NCBI GenBank assembly: GCA_963693365.1
Contig: CAVNZM010000002.1
Span: 5,704,001 to 5,768,000 of the forward strand
Direction: 5' to 3'
Origin: Amoebidium appalachense
Lineage: Eukaryota; Ichthyosporea
Length of the DNA stretch: 64,000 nt
The first letter of the stretch is position 1, and every line of letters begins with the position of its first letter. A program made the position numbers and the translations under genes. The notes beneath the pieces were generated by a model. It saw only the letters and a list, made by a program, of their open reading frames with translations, was not told the origin of the DNA and did not search any database. Below, in pieces: positions 22,026-50,746 of this stretch.

Positions 22026-24280
22026 GCCTGATAACTTGCATGAATTGGGTGTGAGGGTATGTGTGTGTGTGTGGGAGGGGGTGCATGCATGCCAGATGTT
22101 GACTAGCATATAGGGGGAAGGGGGGGGGGGGGGGGGGGGGGGGGCACGGATGCTGACGGGGGGTTACTGGACATGCGGATTATCGGGTTATTAATGCACT
22201 ATCAAGAATGCTGATTGGGGGAATGTCATGCATGCTGATTGGTGGGATATCATGCATGCAGGTACGAGGGGCAGCGGGACCAGCTGAGCCAGCAGGCATT
22301 CAACATGGAGCAGGCGCACTTTGCCACCCAGAGCATGAAGGACGCCACAACCACGGTACGTGCACAAACATAGGTTGGGGTACATGCACGTACAGATAGA
22401 TTAGGGGACGTGCACACACATGCCAGTGTGTGTGTGGGTGTGTGCGTGCATGCGTATGTGTATGTAGGCGAGTGCGTGCCCTTTTTTTTGTTGTTGTTTT
22501 TTTTTTTTTTTCGGCAGTGGGGAATTAGATGTGCAGGCAGTGGGGAATTAGATGTGCAGGCAGATAGATAACCGATAGTCCTGGGTGGGGTTTTGACGGG
22601 GGGTGGGTGCAGGTTGCAGCGATGAAGGCGGGGGTCAAGGACATGAAGAAGGCATACAAGACCGTCAACATCAACGAGATAGACGTACGTGCTGCAGTAC
22701 ACATGCACGGGCAGGCACATGCAGGCACATGCACAGTACATACACTGCATGCACATGCAGGTGCAGGTGCACTCGCGGTACTGCATGCACATGCAGGCAC
22801 ATGGCCAATTCCTATGCATGCAGGCACATATACTTGCAGGCACACACCCGTTGCACACACATGCAGGCACATGCATACGCAAGGACATGCACAGTGCACA
22901 CGTGCAGGCACATGCACTTGCAGGCACACGTACAGTGCGCAGTGTAGTGCACACACGCAGAAACATACCAGGACAGGCACATGCAGGGTACACACTCAGG
23001 CAGGGACATGCACATCACACACATACGAGCACACCAGGGCACATGCTCATAAAATGCACATTCACGGTGCACACACACATGCAGGCACATACACCAAGAT
23101 AATGCACATGTGAATGCATGCACACACCTGCAGATCGACCCAGCGCCCAGGAGATACAGCTCAATGCAAGAACACCTCCACATGCACAGTTCAGGCACAC
23201 AGGCACAGTACGAATTCTTGCGCAGGCACATGCACAGGCACTCTAGGAGGCACGGGCACATGCAAGCGCATGCAGGCTCACACAGATGTGTGGGCACATA
23301 TGCAGGCAAACACAAAAGCACATGCGGAGGCACATGCACAGACAGCAGCATGCATGCACGGGCACGGGCACAGGCAGAGGCAGATGCACTGGCCTTTAGA
23401 GACATGCAGGCATGTTGGGGCACCACGAATCATGCATATAAGCACACACACACACACACACACAGGCATAGAGGCCACACATGCATGCGCGAACACACAC
23501 ACCAGCCAGGTACACACAACCATCGCACACATGCTTGCACACACACAGGCACAGGCAGGCACGAACATGTGCATAGAGCACACACACACGTGTTCTGACA
23601 CCACACACATGAGTGCAGAGCCTGCAGGACGACATGGAGGACATGCTGGACCTGACCAATGAGATCAACGAGGCACTGGGCCGCAGCTACGGCCTGGGCG
23701 ATGAGATCTCCGACGCAGACCTGGATGCTGAGGTGCGTAGGGGGGGGGGGGGGGGGGGGAAGGAGAAGGGGGGGAAGGGGGGGGGGGGGGGGGGGGGGTG
23801 GAAATGCGCACGACAACGGTTGTCGGTGGCTGTGGATGAAAACACTACGGGGGTAAACGGGTTTGGGGTGAAAGGGTGGGGGGAGGGGGTGGCTGCGTAG
23901 GGCGATGCTCGAGGCGGGGGGAGAGGGGAGGGGGGGGGGGGGGGAGGGAGGAAAGGGGAGAGGGGGGGGGGGAGGAGGAGGGGAGGAGGGGAGGAAGGGG
24001 AAGGGGGGGTTAGTGAGCGTGTGAGCAGGAGGCCGGTGCTAGGCATAGAGTACATGATATCGTGGGATTGTGCGGTAGGTGCAGGCAAGCAAAGGGGCAG
24101 GGTGCTGACTGTTTGTTGCAGTTGGAGGCGCTTGGGGACGATCTGTTTGAGGCCGATGCATCGTATCTGGACGAGGCCACGGCCATGCCCAGCGCCCCCA
24201 CAACAGAGCCGACACAGGCAGCGGGGGCTAAGGTCAAGCTCGATGAGTTCGGCCTGCCAGTGGTCCCAAATGCCATATAG
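20037..24280 (+). CDS. CHMP5: Charged multivesicular body protein 5 / VPS60 (7 exons)
   Basis: ESCRT-III family protein acting late in multivesicular body formation, where it binds LIP5/Vta1 and regulates the VPS4 ATPase. Exons: 20037-20102, 20671-20775, 21726-21772, 22262-22355, 22613-22684, 23619-23732, 24122-24280 (TAG). All phases agree and give 218 residues, the typical length. It starts [20 protein letters not shown], then the basic helical hairpin ([39 protein letters not shown]), the central helix ([20 protein letters not shown]), and the acidic C-terminal half ([40 protein letters not shown]). The extreme end [14 protein letters not shown] is diagnostic of CHMP5. The introns are dominated by G tracts on the coding strand, and intron 5 is a CA-rich minisatellite. 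Confidence 0.97.
20505..20632 (+). repeat. (GT)n/(GC)n tract in CHMP5 intron 1
   Basis: GT dinucleotides with few interruptions from about 20505 to 20611, then a (GC)n run to about 20632, ending about 38 bases before exon 2. Alternating purine-pyrimidine sequence of this kind can adopt Z-DNA. Confidence 0.85.
22690..23400 (+). repeat. Irregular CA-rich minisatellite filling CHMP5 intron 5
   Basis: Dozens of degenerate copies of a core like GCAGGCACATGCACA, with variable spacing. It produces long meaningless His/Thr/Ala-rich frames. Confidence 0.8.
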
Positions 24281-24907
24281 GGTGTGTGCGTTATAGTGCG
24301 TGCATGTGCATTATAGTGGGTGTGAATGTTGTGTAGTGTGTAGTGTGTGGGGTGGGGGGGGGTGGGGGGGGGGGGGGGGGGGGGGGGGGAGTGGGGGGGA
24401 TGTGCGTGTGCATGGGTGTTTGTTTGTTTGTTTTTTGTTTTTTTGTTTTTTTTTTTTGGGGGGGGGGGGGAGGGAGGGGGAGGGGGGGGGGGGGGGGGGG
24501 GGGGGATGTGCGTGTGTATGGGTGTTTTTTTTTGTTTTTTGTTTTTTTTTGGGGGGGGGGATAGGATGTGTTGTCAGTGCAGAGAAATAAGGTGCCATGT
24601 GTGTGTGTCTGTTGCATCTGATCTAAATACCCATGACATGGATCACAGACGTACAAATCTGGTTTGCTGGACAGACATCAAATAGATATGAATGTAGGCT
24701 GCAAGTTTTAAAGGCAATCCGAATCGAGCGTGACCCGACCCAGTAATCACAGCTCTAGCAATATATATACGGGTTGTATTCACAACTGTTTGTTGGGGAA
24801 CATCCGTGAGATAGTCTCGGTGCATAGAGTGTTTTTTTGTATTTCACTGCCAGCCGCAGTGCGGCATGACTGCTAAAAAAAAAACACGATCACTGAAGCA
24901 GCAGCTG

Positions 24908-24948
<41 letters not shown>

Positions 24949-26858
24949 CCTCCCCCTCCCCCCCCCCCCCCTCCATCCCTCCCTCCCCAAGGTGACTTAG
25001 CCCCGGGCCCCCCCGTGAGGATGGGCTCTGTTTATAATTCCGTAAGCACTCTGCAACACACTCTTACTTGCCTCACTCCCTCTCTCCACAACACACACAC
25101 ACACACACACACACACCAAACCTATGAAGATCTGTCATCTTGCACAACACGAAAACTGTTTGTGCTATATCAATCATTATCATCCCCCGTGCACCTCTCA
25201 TGCTTCCTCCGGATCCACACCGACGACACCAAGACAGGGCCCTCACCCTTTCCATCCCTCTTGACTTTTCTCCCCTCCCCCCCCCCCCCCCTTTCCCCCT
25301 CTGCCCCCGTGCGTGTGCACGTGCGCCTCCTCAGTCTGAGGTAGGTGTGGATTGCTACCTTCGATCCTCCCATGGTAGCCGCACCCAGTTTGCCCCTCCT
25401 ACAGCGACCACCTTTACTCGGTCACCCCCCACCCCCCCCCCCCCCCCCCTCGATCTCAAACCCCGCTCCCCCACCCACTCTAGATCTTTCAATGCCCAAC
25501 ATGATAACCCCCTCCCCCCTCCTCCCCCCTCCTCCCCTCCCTCTGGGCTCCTCCCCCCCCCCCCCCCCTCCCCCCCCCTTCCCCTTGTGGCCATGCATAT
25601 AATTTGTCACAAGTTATCGATACATTGCAGTAAGTACACAGTCAGCCCTTACCCTCCTAACTGTACCATCTCTGGCCGAGCCCAAACTACACATTCAAAA
25701 TCCATGCACATGCACGGAATACCTAGAACTTGTGGGGAGAGGCCGAGGAATTCAGGGGAGCTCCGGCGGTTATGTTTCAAACCGGGTGGGTGGGTGGGTG
25801 GGTGGGTGGATGGGGGGGGGGGGGGGGGGGGGGGGGGGGAACCCGGGTCTACAGCCTCTGTAGGCCTGCACTGCCTGACTGTCATACACAACACCGCAAT
25901 GAAAAAGCAAATGCTATGAAGGTAAGGATCAGATACCATATGAGAGAAAAACAGGTGTGCATGGATATGTGCGGGCACGTGTGTATGTGTGTGCATGTGT
26001 GGCATCGCCGCTTGGGATAGGATGCAGCCGTAGAGGTTGAAACGCACCACCTGCCCACTCGCGCATTGCCGGCTTGACACACAAATTTATGAACTTCATT
26101 TTTCATAAAAGGAAAAGATGTGTACAAAGTCTTGTATCCTCAGTGCACCCGGCACTCGGGTAAACAAACATCATGCGAAAACACAATCGGAGGTTGAATA
26201 TTCCAGGTCACCAACTTTAACAAGAATAATATTGAATGAGAGTATGATAAAAATGACACTCAATTTTAACTACTTCCTGATCGTGCTCAACAGCATAACA
26301 AAAAGAACATAAAATGAGGTGATGTATGATAAAAATGACACAGTGTTTCCAAATATTTCTTAATTGTAACCATCTGCTAATTCAGACATCCAAGGTCTAA
26401 GTTCATATTCGTGCGCCCCGGTGTGTACACATAAATCTTCGTGCCTGCAAATGGTAGCGACTGTGTAGGTAAAAAAGTATTTCACATCAAGAACCGTCCA
26501 CACACCATCAACCGAATTCATACACAAACAACTCATTGTAAGAAAGGGGTTTTTCAAAACTTTGGATCAAGAACAGAGAACATTTTGCCAAAGAGTACCC
26601 CCCAGCTACGAAAAAAAAGAAAAAAAGGAAGGAAGAAAGAAAACAAATAGCACACAAAGTCCGTTTATATGAAAGCAAAGCGCGCGCGGGTGCCTGTGTG
26701 TGTGTGCCAGTGTGTACATGTGTGTGCTTGGTGTGCGCATGCGTGCACGGCATGTGTGCACGTGTTATCACCCCCCTCCTCCCCCTCCCCCCCCCCCCCC
26801 CCCCCCACACACACACACCCACCCACCCTACCCCCCTACACACACACACAAATGCCTC
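24281..26858. other. Intergenic region between CHMP5 and the 168-residue gene
   Basis: G-rich and T(n)G(n) blocks at 24350-24560, a C run at about 24910-24970 followed by the GAGGATGGGCTCTGTTTATA fragment of repeat family A (about 25015-25045), C-rich sequence at 25280-25590, and a (GGGT)n/(G)n block at about 25783-25838. 26050-26650 is AT-richer, repeat-poor sequence with no recognised coding frame. Confidence 0.65.
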
Positions 26859-30249
<3,391 letters not shown>

Positions 30250-30593
30250 TAAGAAGGGAAAAGGCAGTTGACACGTGCAGGGTCAATTAGTAAAAATCTA
30301 AATTTTCAAAATAGAATTTCAAAATGTTCCTGTGGCGGCACCGGGCAAGTGTCTGGGTGCATTTGAAGTGGACATCAAGACGGACATTTTGAGGTGTCCA
30401 TTTCCGAAATATCTCTATTCTATGGGGAGCGACGACCCCTCGGATCGGGGTGATTTTGGGATCTGAAATTGGAGGGCTTCAGAGTTCCGGCACCATCATG
30501 TGACCTTCAACAAGAAACTGAAGCGACCGTGTGCTGACAGTCTGACGGCCGGAGAAGGCTTTGTTTAAATTTAGCTTTTGGCTGGTTAGTCGG

Positions 30594-30601
30594 TGACGTC
30601 A
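30594..30601. promoter_or_regulatory. CRE-like TGACGTCA palindrome
   Basis: A perfect TGACGTCA about 345 bases upstream of the start codon of the minus-strand 168-residue gene. It is the second of three such sites in the window. Function is inference. Confidence 0.35.
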
Positions 30602-31197
30602 GAATGACCGCAGTGTATTTGCCAATCACATTCAAATGAGAATGAATAGTGGGCAAATATTACAGACACACACACAAGCACGCACACACACCTCTCCGGA
30701 GCTCCAGCAACCAAAATAAATGAAACGGAAAAACGAAAAGGAACAAAAAACAGGGCAATATTAGGAACACGTTTGCATGATATAATATGTTCTCAAACAA
30801 GTCCGCTCTCTGCTCTTAGCGCAGGCCTAGCTCTGCATGAGACTGCATCATGCAGGCCGCGCAGTGCGCATTCGTAAAACCTTTGCCTCCCTCTAAAGCT
30901 ACGTTCCTATTCGCAGAACTAGCCACATGCTTCGATCCTATTTGTACATTATCATACTCGTTTGGACCCGTCTTTGTCTCTGTTTGAGTCACTGTTCGTC
31001 ACCGTTCACTCAGCACACACGGCACAAATTGCAAGTTGCGTAATCCTGGTCTGATTGGTTCAATGTGTGTGATAAAATTCTCCCCAAAACCGTGGGAATT
31101 TGAGCCATGTATGGAATCATTTGTATTCCCAAAAAAGAACCTAGGAAGCTGTATATTAGACACATAATATTAGATTTTCAATTTATTCGGGCTTTTT

Positions 31198-31254
31198 CTA
31201 TATACCCACGGCCATCTAGAAACTCGAGTTTCTAGATGGCCGTGCTATATACCC
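31198..31254. repeat. Perfect 38-bp palindrome flanked by 10-bp direct repeats
   Basis: 31207-31244 is its own reverse complement: left arm CACGGCCATCTAGAAACTC, right arm GAGTTTCTAGATGGCCGTG, no loop. CTATATACCC occurs directly on both sides (31198-31207 and 31245-31254), like a target-site duplication around a tiny insertion. Confidence 0.9.
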
Positions 31255-31612
31255 TAAGACTCATAAGTTGTGAGTCACAACACAAGCGTTCAGCTGCAGG
31301 TGGCTCGGAGTCATTTTCCAAATCCCGACTCACTCTTTATTGGCAAAACATCATGCATCACAGAATGCCGCCCAGTTTGGATGTGTGAGCAAGAGCGAGT
31401 TCAGTGAACGGTGCACCAGAGACACCTCCGTGAGCCACCGACTGGATTAAAATTCGCCAAACATTTTCAATCGGTCATATGGATCCGACCTTATCCATCG
31501 ATTATGGCGGTGTTCCCATACACTAAGCCTAGACATCCTTAGCGCAGAATACGCAGAATGAAAAAAAAAGGCGTTTTGGCTCGTACTTCATGTCTTGGGG
31601 TCCCCAACACCG

Positions 31613-31654
<42 letters not shown>

Positions 31655-31848
31655 CAGCTGCTGCTGCTAGCTGCGGCCCTGAGGCCCGTGGACATCATAC
31701 TCTAGGCTACTGCAGTGAAATGCAAAACTTTCTAGATTTGGAACGGATCACCCAAGAAAAAAAAGCACACAAAAAAAAAAAAAAAAAAAAAAAAAAAGCA
31801 ACTTTCACACTTCAGTATACGATAGCCCCATGCCCTATAGAGTCCCAG

Positions 31849-31888
<40 letters not shown>

Positions 31889-32644
31889 TTTAGCTCTCTT
31901 TCTCTCTTTATAGTGCACAACTCTCTCTCTCTCTCAGTCAATGCACACACACACCAGCACACGAGTAAGTCTTGACAATGTGTGGTTAACACAGGCTTAT
32001 TTCAACTGAACAGTTACCGTAGTATACGTAGATGCAAATATCCATGTATTGCATTTGTCTAATAATATTATTCGGATATGTGAGTAGTATAAATTCTGCA
32101 GTCGGGTCCAGGTCAGGGCAGGGGGGAGAAGGGGAGGAGGAGGAAGGGCGCGGGGGGGGGGGGGGGGGGGGGGGGAGGGAGGGAGGGAGGGAGGGGGGGC
32201 TCACGTTACTACTTCGAATCCATGAAGTTCGAGCACTCTTGAGAAGAAGGGTCACCATCCCAAATTGTTATTCGAATACAGAAGATTCTCACATATTTTT
32301 ATTTCTTCACACATGACTTTCCCAATCATACAAAAACTGTACGCGTACGTCTACGTACAAACTCGAAACTGCAGCTTACACAGTTTTATGCTAGTAGAAA
32401 TCGATCAGCATCATAATTACATGCTCGCTTGCGCCTGCATGCATGCACACGTGATGACGCAACGGGTGCTTAGCCACCATTTCCGGAGGGCTATATACAC
32501 GCCATAAATAAACAAAGGACAACCTGGCACAGCATAAGGCCATTCGGGTCACAGTGGCACCACAATTTAATATAGTAGCGCCACGAAAATATCTGGATAC
32601 AGCATTTTTTTTTTTTTTTTTTTTTAATCTTATCACGTTTTGTT

Positions 32645-32675
32645 CCCGGAGGGCCTTTTCAGGCCCTCTAGGGAA
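32645..32675. repeat. Small hairpin followed by repeat-free sequence
   Basis: CCCGGAGGGCCT, a TTTC loop, then AGGCCCTCTAGGG. The stem is at least 8 perfect base pairs with one small bulge. It follows a T run; no terminator or RNA gene could be assigned. Confidence 0.5.
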
Positions 32676-33668
32676 ACTACCGTCTACCACACAGCACCGA
32701 CAGTACACTAGTTAAGGTGCTATCTATGAGTTCAGCTAAGCTAAACCATCCTTCACAACCTAACTATAAGTACACACTTTGCCCAGGGCTACTACCCCAG
32801 CCACGCCGGCAGGAGGCTCCAGTCCTCCCCTCCATTCAAAACCTAGCAATAAACGTTAGCCGAGGGCTCTCATTGGTCGATCTACAGTATTGGGAAGTCC
32901 TAAGTGTTGTGTTTAGTATTTACGGTGGGTATGGGTGGATGATGGGGTGTGGTGGTGGTGGTGATGGGGGGTTGCTGCCTAACATTACGTGCTGTTGTAC
33001 GTATGTTGTGGCGATGTTTTTGTGAACTAAAAGGTGGGTTTTACAGGGCACACTGGGTCTGCGTGTCTTCCGGCAGTCAGAACAGGCTGGCCGGGTGTGT
33101 GTGGGGGGTGTATTTGTGGGTGTCTTGGGCTTTTGGGGAGCTATACTTTTCTTTCTACGTGTGGTGGGTATATGGTGGTGTTTTTGCATTTTAGGGTGGG
33201 TGGGGGGGAGTATTGTGTTCCGTGGGTGCCAAATCTTTGAAAAGAAAAAGGACTGCAACTCTACTGTGATTTTTCCTAAGATGGCACGGGTGGTGGTCTT
33301 GGTGGTGCCGGTTCTGGATACAGCAGGGTGGGGATGTGCTGAGTAGAGGGCATATGTGGGGGCCGGAAGCAGCAAGCGCAGTGTAGATGTGTATTACGCG
33401 ATTGTGACACCAGTGCTGCTGCTGGACCTAAACAGTCAAATTTTCAATAATCAAGTCAAACTTTCCATTGACCTTCCTCTAGTCCTTTGATCTTAACACC
33501 ACCCAAATGGAATGAATTCGGCCAACTGTCTGAGAGCGACATAACTGAAACGCAAATTGGCAGGCCATTAGCTGACATTAGCACCGACAGATTCCACGGT
33601 CCATTCTGCTGCCATAGTTTTGGCCATGCCCCAAGGTCCCTGGGCGAACCTGTGTGTACGTGTGTGTG

Positions 33669-33737
<69 letters not shown>

Positions 33738-35630
33738 CGTGTGTGTGCATGCGTGTGGTTGCGGCCACAAGCCCATGGCGCGCGTACATGCGCGCGTGTG
33801 TTTATGTGCGTGTGTGCGTGTGTGTGCGTGCGCGCGCACGCGTGTGTGAGTGTGAGGTGTGTGTGTTAGATGTCTGTCTGTCTGTGTGTGTGTGTGGTGT
33901 GTGTGTGTGTGGAGGTGCCTGTGTATGTGTGTATGGGTGGGTGTGGTTGTGTGCAAGGGTGTGCGTCCTCCCCCACCCCCCCCACCCACCCCCTTCTCAA
34001 ATCACACACACAGATACTGAATCTCCCCCCCCCCCCCCCCCCCTTTCCCCGCAACTCCCCTCTCACACATACAGATACCGGATCCCCCCCTGCCCCCCCC
34101 TCCCCCACCACCACCACCCAAACCCCCTCCCCCTACCAACATCTCACGTACAGATACCGGATCCCCCCCCCCTCACCACCTTGCCACCCACACGTACAAA
34201 GAAAAACTATAAAACCCCCCCCGAAATAATTGAAAAGAGAAGAAAAGCGGCAACCAAGAACACAAATTTACACACCACACACCTGTTCTTTTTTGGGCAC
34301 ATTATACTGAACTTCTGAGGACCGTGGTGCCGGTGGTGGTGATGGTTGGTGCCATCCTTCAATTCGGGTTCTAAGCCGTAAGAAACGGGCGCAAGCAATT
34401 ACTACCGTTTGCGCGTCGCATCTAAAGGGCGCCTGTGAACTTGAGCGCAGACACATAATCCGAAACTCCCTGCCGTTTTGCACTTCGATCTGCAATGAAA
34501 GATGCTCAGTGTCCTCTTGGACTGAGCTTACACCCCCATCGCCCCTTGTCATCACCCGTTCTACTGAAAATCCCACACCTCCCCCCCCCCCCCCCTCCCT
34601 CTCCCCTTCTAACGTACACATACACACGCACACGCGCACGCACACGCACACGCACACGCACACCCTCCCCTCCCTACGCACGCACTCATGCACGCATGCA
34701 CGCAGGCATGCACGCACACACGCGCGCACACTCGCACGCACGCACACACGCACGCGCGCACACACACACACGCACACACGCACGCGTGCACACTCGCACA
34801 CACACAACATACCGTAATGAGTGCAACACCTATGCACCAAGAAATCCTTCCCATGCCAGCCACTGCCAGCCAAGAAAAGGTAAAAGTTTATCTAATCATC
34901 GATGACATCCACACTCGTTCATTGAACACCAGTCTAACATATTTGCCCTCAAAAAACACCTCGTCCCCCCCCCCCCCCTCCCCCCCCCCAAAAAAAAATA
35001 AAAATAATAATAAATAAAAATAAAAAAGAAAGAAAGAAAAAAAGAAAGGGGAAAAAAAAAAGACAAAATCAAGCTCACACACAACACAACCAAAATTTCC
35101 TTCCCTTTGTCTTTTCCCTCCCACGTCTCATCACCCATTAATTTCATAAAAGCAGCATCCCTCTCTCTCTCCCTCTTCTTCCGCCCCGCCTTTCTCTCCC
35201 TATCTCACTCTCTCTCTCGCTCCCCTCCGCCCACACACCCAACCCCTCGCCCCTAAATGCCCCCCCCCCCCCCCCCCCCCCCCCCCAACCCCCTGTCCCC
35301 CTCGCCCCCTCCCCTTCCCCACTTTCCTCCCTCTATCCCTCCTTCCCTCATTCTCTCTCCCGTCTTTCTCGATCTCTTTCCCCCTCTCCACCTCTCACTC
35401 CCAAACATATCACTCACCCTGGCTCCCTCCCTCCCCGTTTCTCTCCCTCAAAAGCTCCCTCTCTCCCCTCCCTTTCACTGAACCACATGCATGCACCTTT
35501 TATTGCTCTCCCTCCCTCCCTCTCCTTCCCTCCCTCCCTCCCTCCCTCCCTCCCTCTCTCCCTCCCTCTCTCCCTCTCTCTCCCTCCCTCCCTCCTTCCT
35601 TCTCGCCCTCTCCCTCCGTCCCTACTTCCC

Positions 35631-35671
<41 letters not shown>

Positions 35672-35685
35672 CCACCATCCCATCC

Positions 35686-35717
<32 letters not shown>

Positions 35718-36299
35718 ACAAGGCCCTCTTGCCCCCGGCAGAACACCCAGTCATTAGCACACATTCACGCGTACAAGCAACAAACACCATGACACATGCG
35801 CACAAACAGACGCACGCACACCCACAAGATTATGTGAGCACACACACACCCACAAATAAGTATGCACATATGGTCGACACACACACACACACACACACAC
35901 AACCGGATATAAGATTATTATCCATTTTAGGCAACATCAACAACCAAAGGTCTCTATATGGCTACACATGCACGTTACCTATTGGTTCCAACGGATAAAT
36001 CGACATTCCTCGCATTCCTGAGAGCATTTTCAGCTTCAGCGGCGTTTGGAGTGTCATGAAAGCAAGAAGACGGTCACTCCAAACGAAGACGAAGAGGCAA
36101 GAATAATAATGATAGCCAGCAAATCTAGTAATGGTCTAGCAGTGTTTTACAGGCACCGTTTACCTCAAGCCTTTGCTACCTTGTGCCCACTTTTAATAAG
36201 AAATAGTTCCATGCACAACTCTCCTTGCCACGCTGCTTCCACAAACCTGTCTTGCATTCACACAGCACCTGTTGTGTAAGGGTGGAGTTAGTGTTGGCC

Positions 36300-49090
<12,791 letters not shown>

Positions 49091-49828
49091 AAGGTGTGGG
49101 TGTTGCATTCTCCTTCTCTTTCTCTTTTTCTTTTCTCTTGGCTTTTTATATCTCGATTCAATGGTAGTGTGGTTTTTCTTGAAGCGTGCGCCTTTTTGGA
49201 AAATCGGTGAGGGCTGTGCTTGCCTCTTCTGTGTGCATGCCTCGCTGCGTTTTCCAGCACGGCCACACACACACACACAGCCTTGGGACGCAATGTGTCT
49301 GTGTCCGCGAGAAACCTTAGCCATTTAGCCATGGATGTGACAAGATATACCTTTGGGAAATATGCTGCGGAAGATATGTACACGAAGTGATATGTGTAGA
49401 GATGTGTGTGTGGAGAGGTGTGTGTGTGTGTGCACGTGTAGAAATCCGGGTGTGTAGGGATGTTTATATGAAGTGTGTGTAGTTTTTCAATATGCACGTA
49501 AAGAAAAGTGCATGTGGAGAGGTGTGCATGAAGGGCTAAACTTATAATGGAAGGGCATGTTGTTTTATCTTTTGTGTTTCCTCTCACACAATGCTGTCTA
49601 AGTGGCGCACACGGGGTGTGCTTCTCTGTTTGTTTCTTGTTATGTTTTACCTCTGCTTCTTTCTTTGCTTCTATCCTTTCCCTTTACTTCTTTTTCTTCT
49701 TATCCGTAATTTTTGTTTGTTTGTTTATTGGTCGGTTGGTTGGTTGGTTTGTTTGCTTTGATTGTTTGGAGGCGTGTGGTGGTGGTCGTGGTTATGAGCA
49801 CGTGTGTGTGTGTGTGTGTGTGTGTGTA

Positions 49829-49860
<32 letters not shown>

Positions 49861-50099
49861 GGGAGGTTAAGGCGGCAAGATATATCAGCTTTCCTCACGA
49901 GTGAGTTCTAGTACATTCCATTTAGATTCCCTTAGTAGACTATCCGACTGGTTAACGTCATGCCTGCAAAACCCCGCTGGCCGTGGCCCCCTATATATAT
50001 AGAATAGATTCATAGTGACCCAATTGACTCAGGCACGTGCACGCTGGTAAGTTATATAACGTAATAAATCGAAGCAATGCGATTTTTACATGCAGGCAA
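49091..50099. other. Intergenic region after the fusion phosphatase
   Basis: TC-rich sequence at 49100-49140, a GT-rich patch at 49400-49430, T-rich sequence at 49560-49700, then a (GT)n/(G)n block at 49803-49859. No gene and no clear polyadenylation hexamer were recognised. Confidence 0.6.
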
Positions 50100-50746
50100 T
50101 TACTTAAAGTTAAATGTATGTGTGCTGTGCTGTGCCCTTTTGGACTTCACGGCTGTATTGCGTATGAGGGGAATGAAGCCATACAAAGGAGACTGGGAGA
50201 TTCGCAACTGCATGGTGGTGGTGCTTGGGATATACGTGGTGGTGGTGGTGGTGTATGCAGACGCAGACGCGTGCGTGTGTGTTTTTTTTTCTTCTTTCTT
50301 TTTTTTCTTTTCTTTTCTTTCTTTTTTTTTTTTTTGTGTGTTTTTTTTTTTTGTTTTTTTTTGTTTGTTTTTTTTTGGGGGGAGGGGGGGGGGGGGGGGG
50401 GGGGGGGGGGAAGTTGAGGGTCGGTTCAAACCGGTGCGATCACAAAGGGAGGATGCCTTGGTCCACAATCAGGTGGGGGGTGGGGGGGGGTGTGGGGAGA
50501 ACGGGTGTTCAGAGAAAGCTCTTATGGGAGGGATGGAAGGCAACGTGAGAATGAAAGGGGAGAATGTTGGGGGCCAGTGATCACAACCAGATGTAGTTGG
50601 TGGAGGGCCTTGGCGTCTGCACAGAGCTTTTCCTGCCTTAGTTTTTCCTGCCGCTGCTCCTCTTCTTTTTGTAGCTTGCGGACAGCTGCGTAGGCAGCTA
50701 GTGGGGGAGGTACGCGCCCTTTCTTGTGAACACCCCTCCGCGCCAT
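50100..50746 (-). CDS. Tentative two-exon gene, 88 residues, unrecognised
   Basis: Minus-strand exon one, 50746-50588, is 53 codons: MARRGVHKKGRVPPPLAAYA, then a Lys/Glu/Gln-rich helix (VRKLQKEEEQRQEKLRQEKL) to HQLHL. It looks coding and ends at a possible GT donor. A possible second exon, 50207-50100, follows a CATGCAG acceptor in matching phase and encodes 35 residues to TAA, including SQSPLYGFIPLIRNTAVKSK. The intron between holds poly(A/T) and G-rich sequence. Without splicing the first frame would run on to a stop at 50522 (74 residues). The basic N-terminus could suggest a nucleolar, ribosomal or mitochondrial protein, but nothing is recognised. Confidence 0.35.

Larger units (their letters stand above)
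30250..36299. other. 6-kb intergenic region, divergent between the 168-residue gene and the fusion phosphatase
   Basis: 30250-31560 is the longest stretch in the window almost free of simple repeats; it holds a TGACGTCA site and a perfect palindrome, listed separately. After that come a C run (31614-31653), a poly(A) (31770-31797), a C run (31850-31888), a G block (32154-32200), a T run (32607-32625) and a small hairpin (32645-32675). Then (GT)n at 33660-33870, CA/CG-rich sequence at 34616-34807, a C(n)A(n) block at 34965-35045, and CT- and C-rich sequence at 35160-35720. No gene could be supported; the ~250 bases before 36300 are the likely promoter of the fusion phosphatase. Confidence 0.6.

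Noticed and set aside
22603-23598. Ala/His/Thr/Gly-rich frames in the CHMP5 intron 5 minisatellite
   Set aside because: Bounded by confirmed CHMP5 exons in phase; the frame is intronic repeat.
33456-33640. Open frame on the minus strand (ends with SFHLGGVKIKGLEEGQWKV) and overlapping plus-strand frame
   Set aside because: Non-repetitive but no codon bias, no partner exons and no recognisable family.
34268-34500. Minus-strand frame with QNGREFRIMCLRSSSQAPFR
   Set aside because: Open by chance next to CG/CA repeats; no splice-consistent gene could be assembled.
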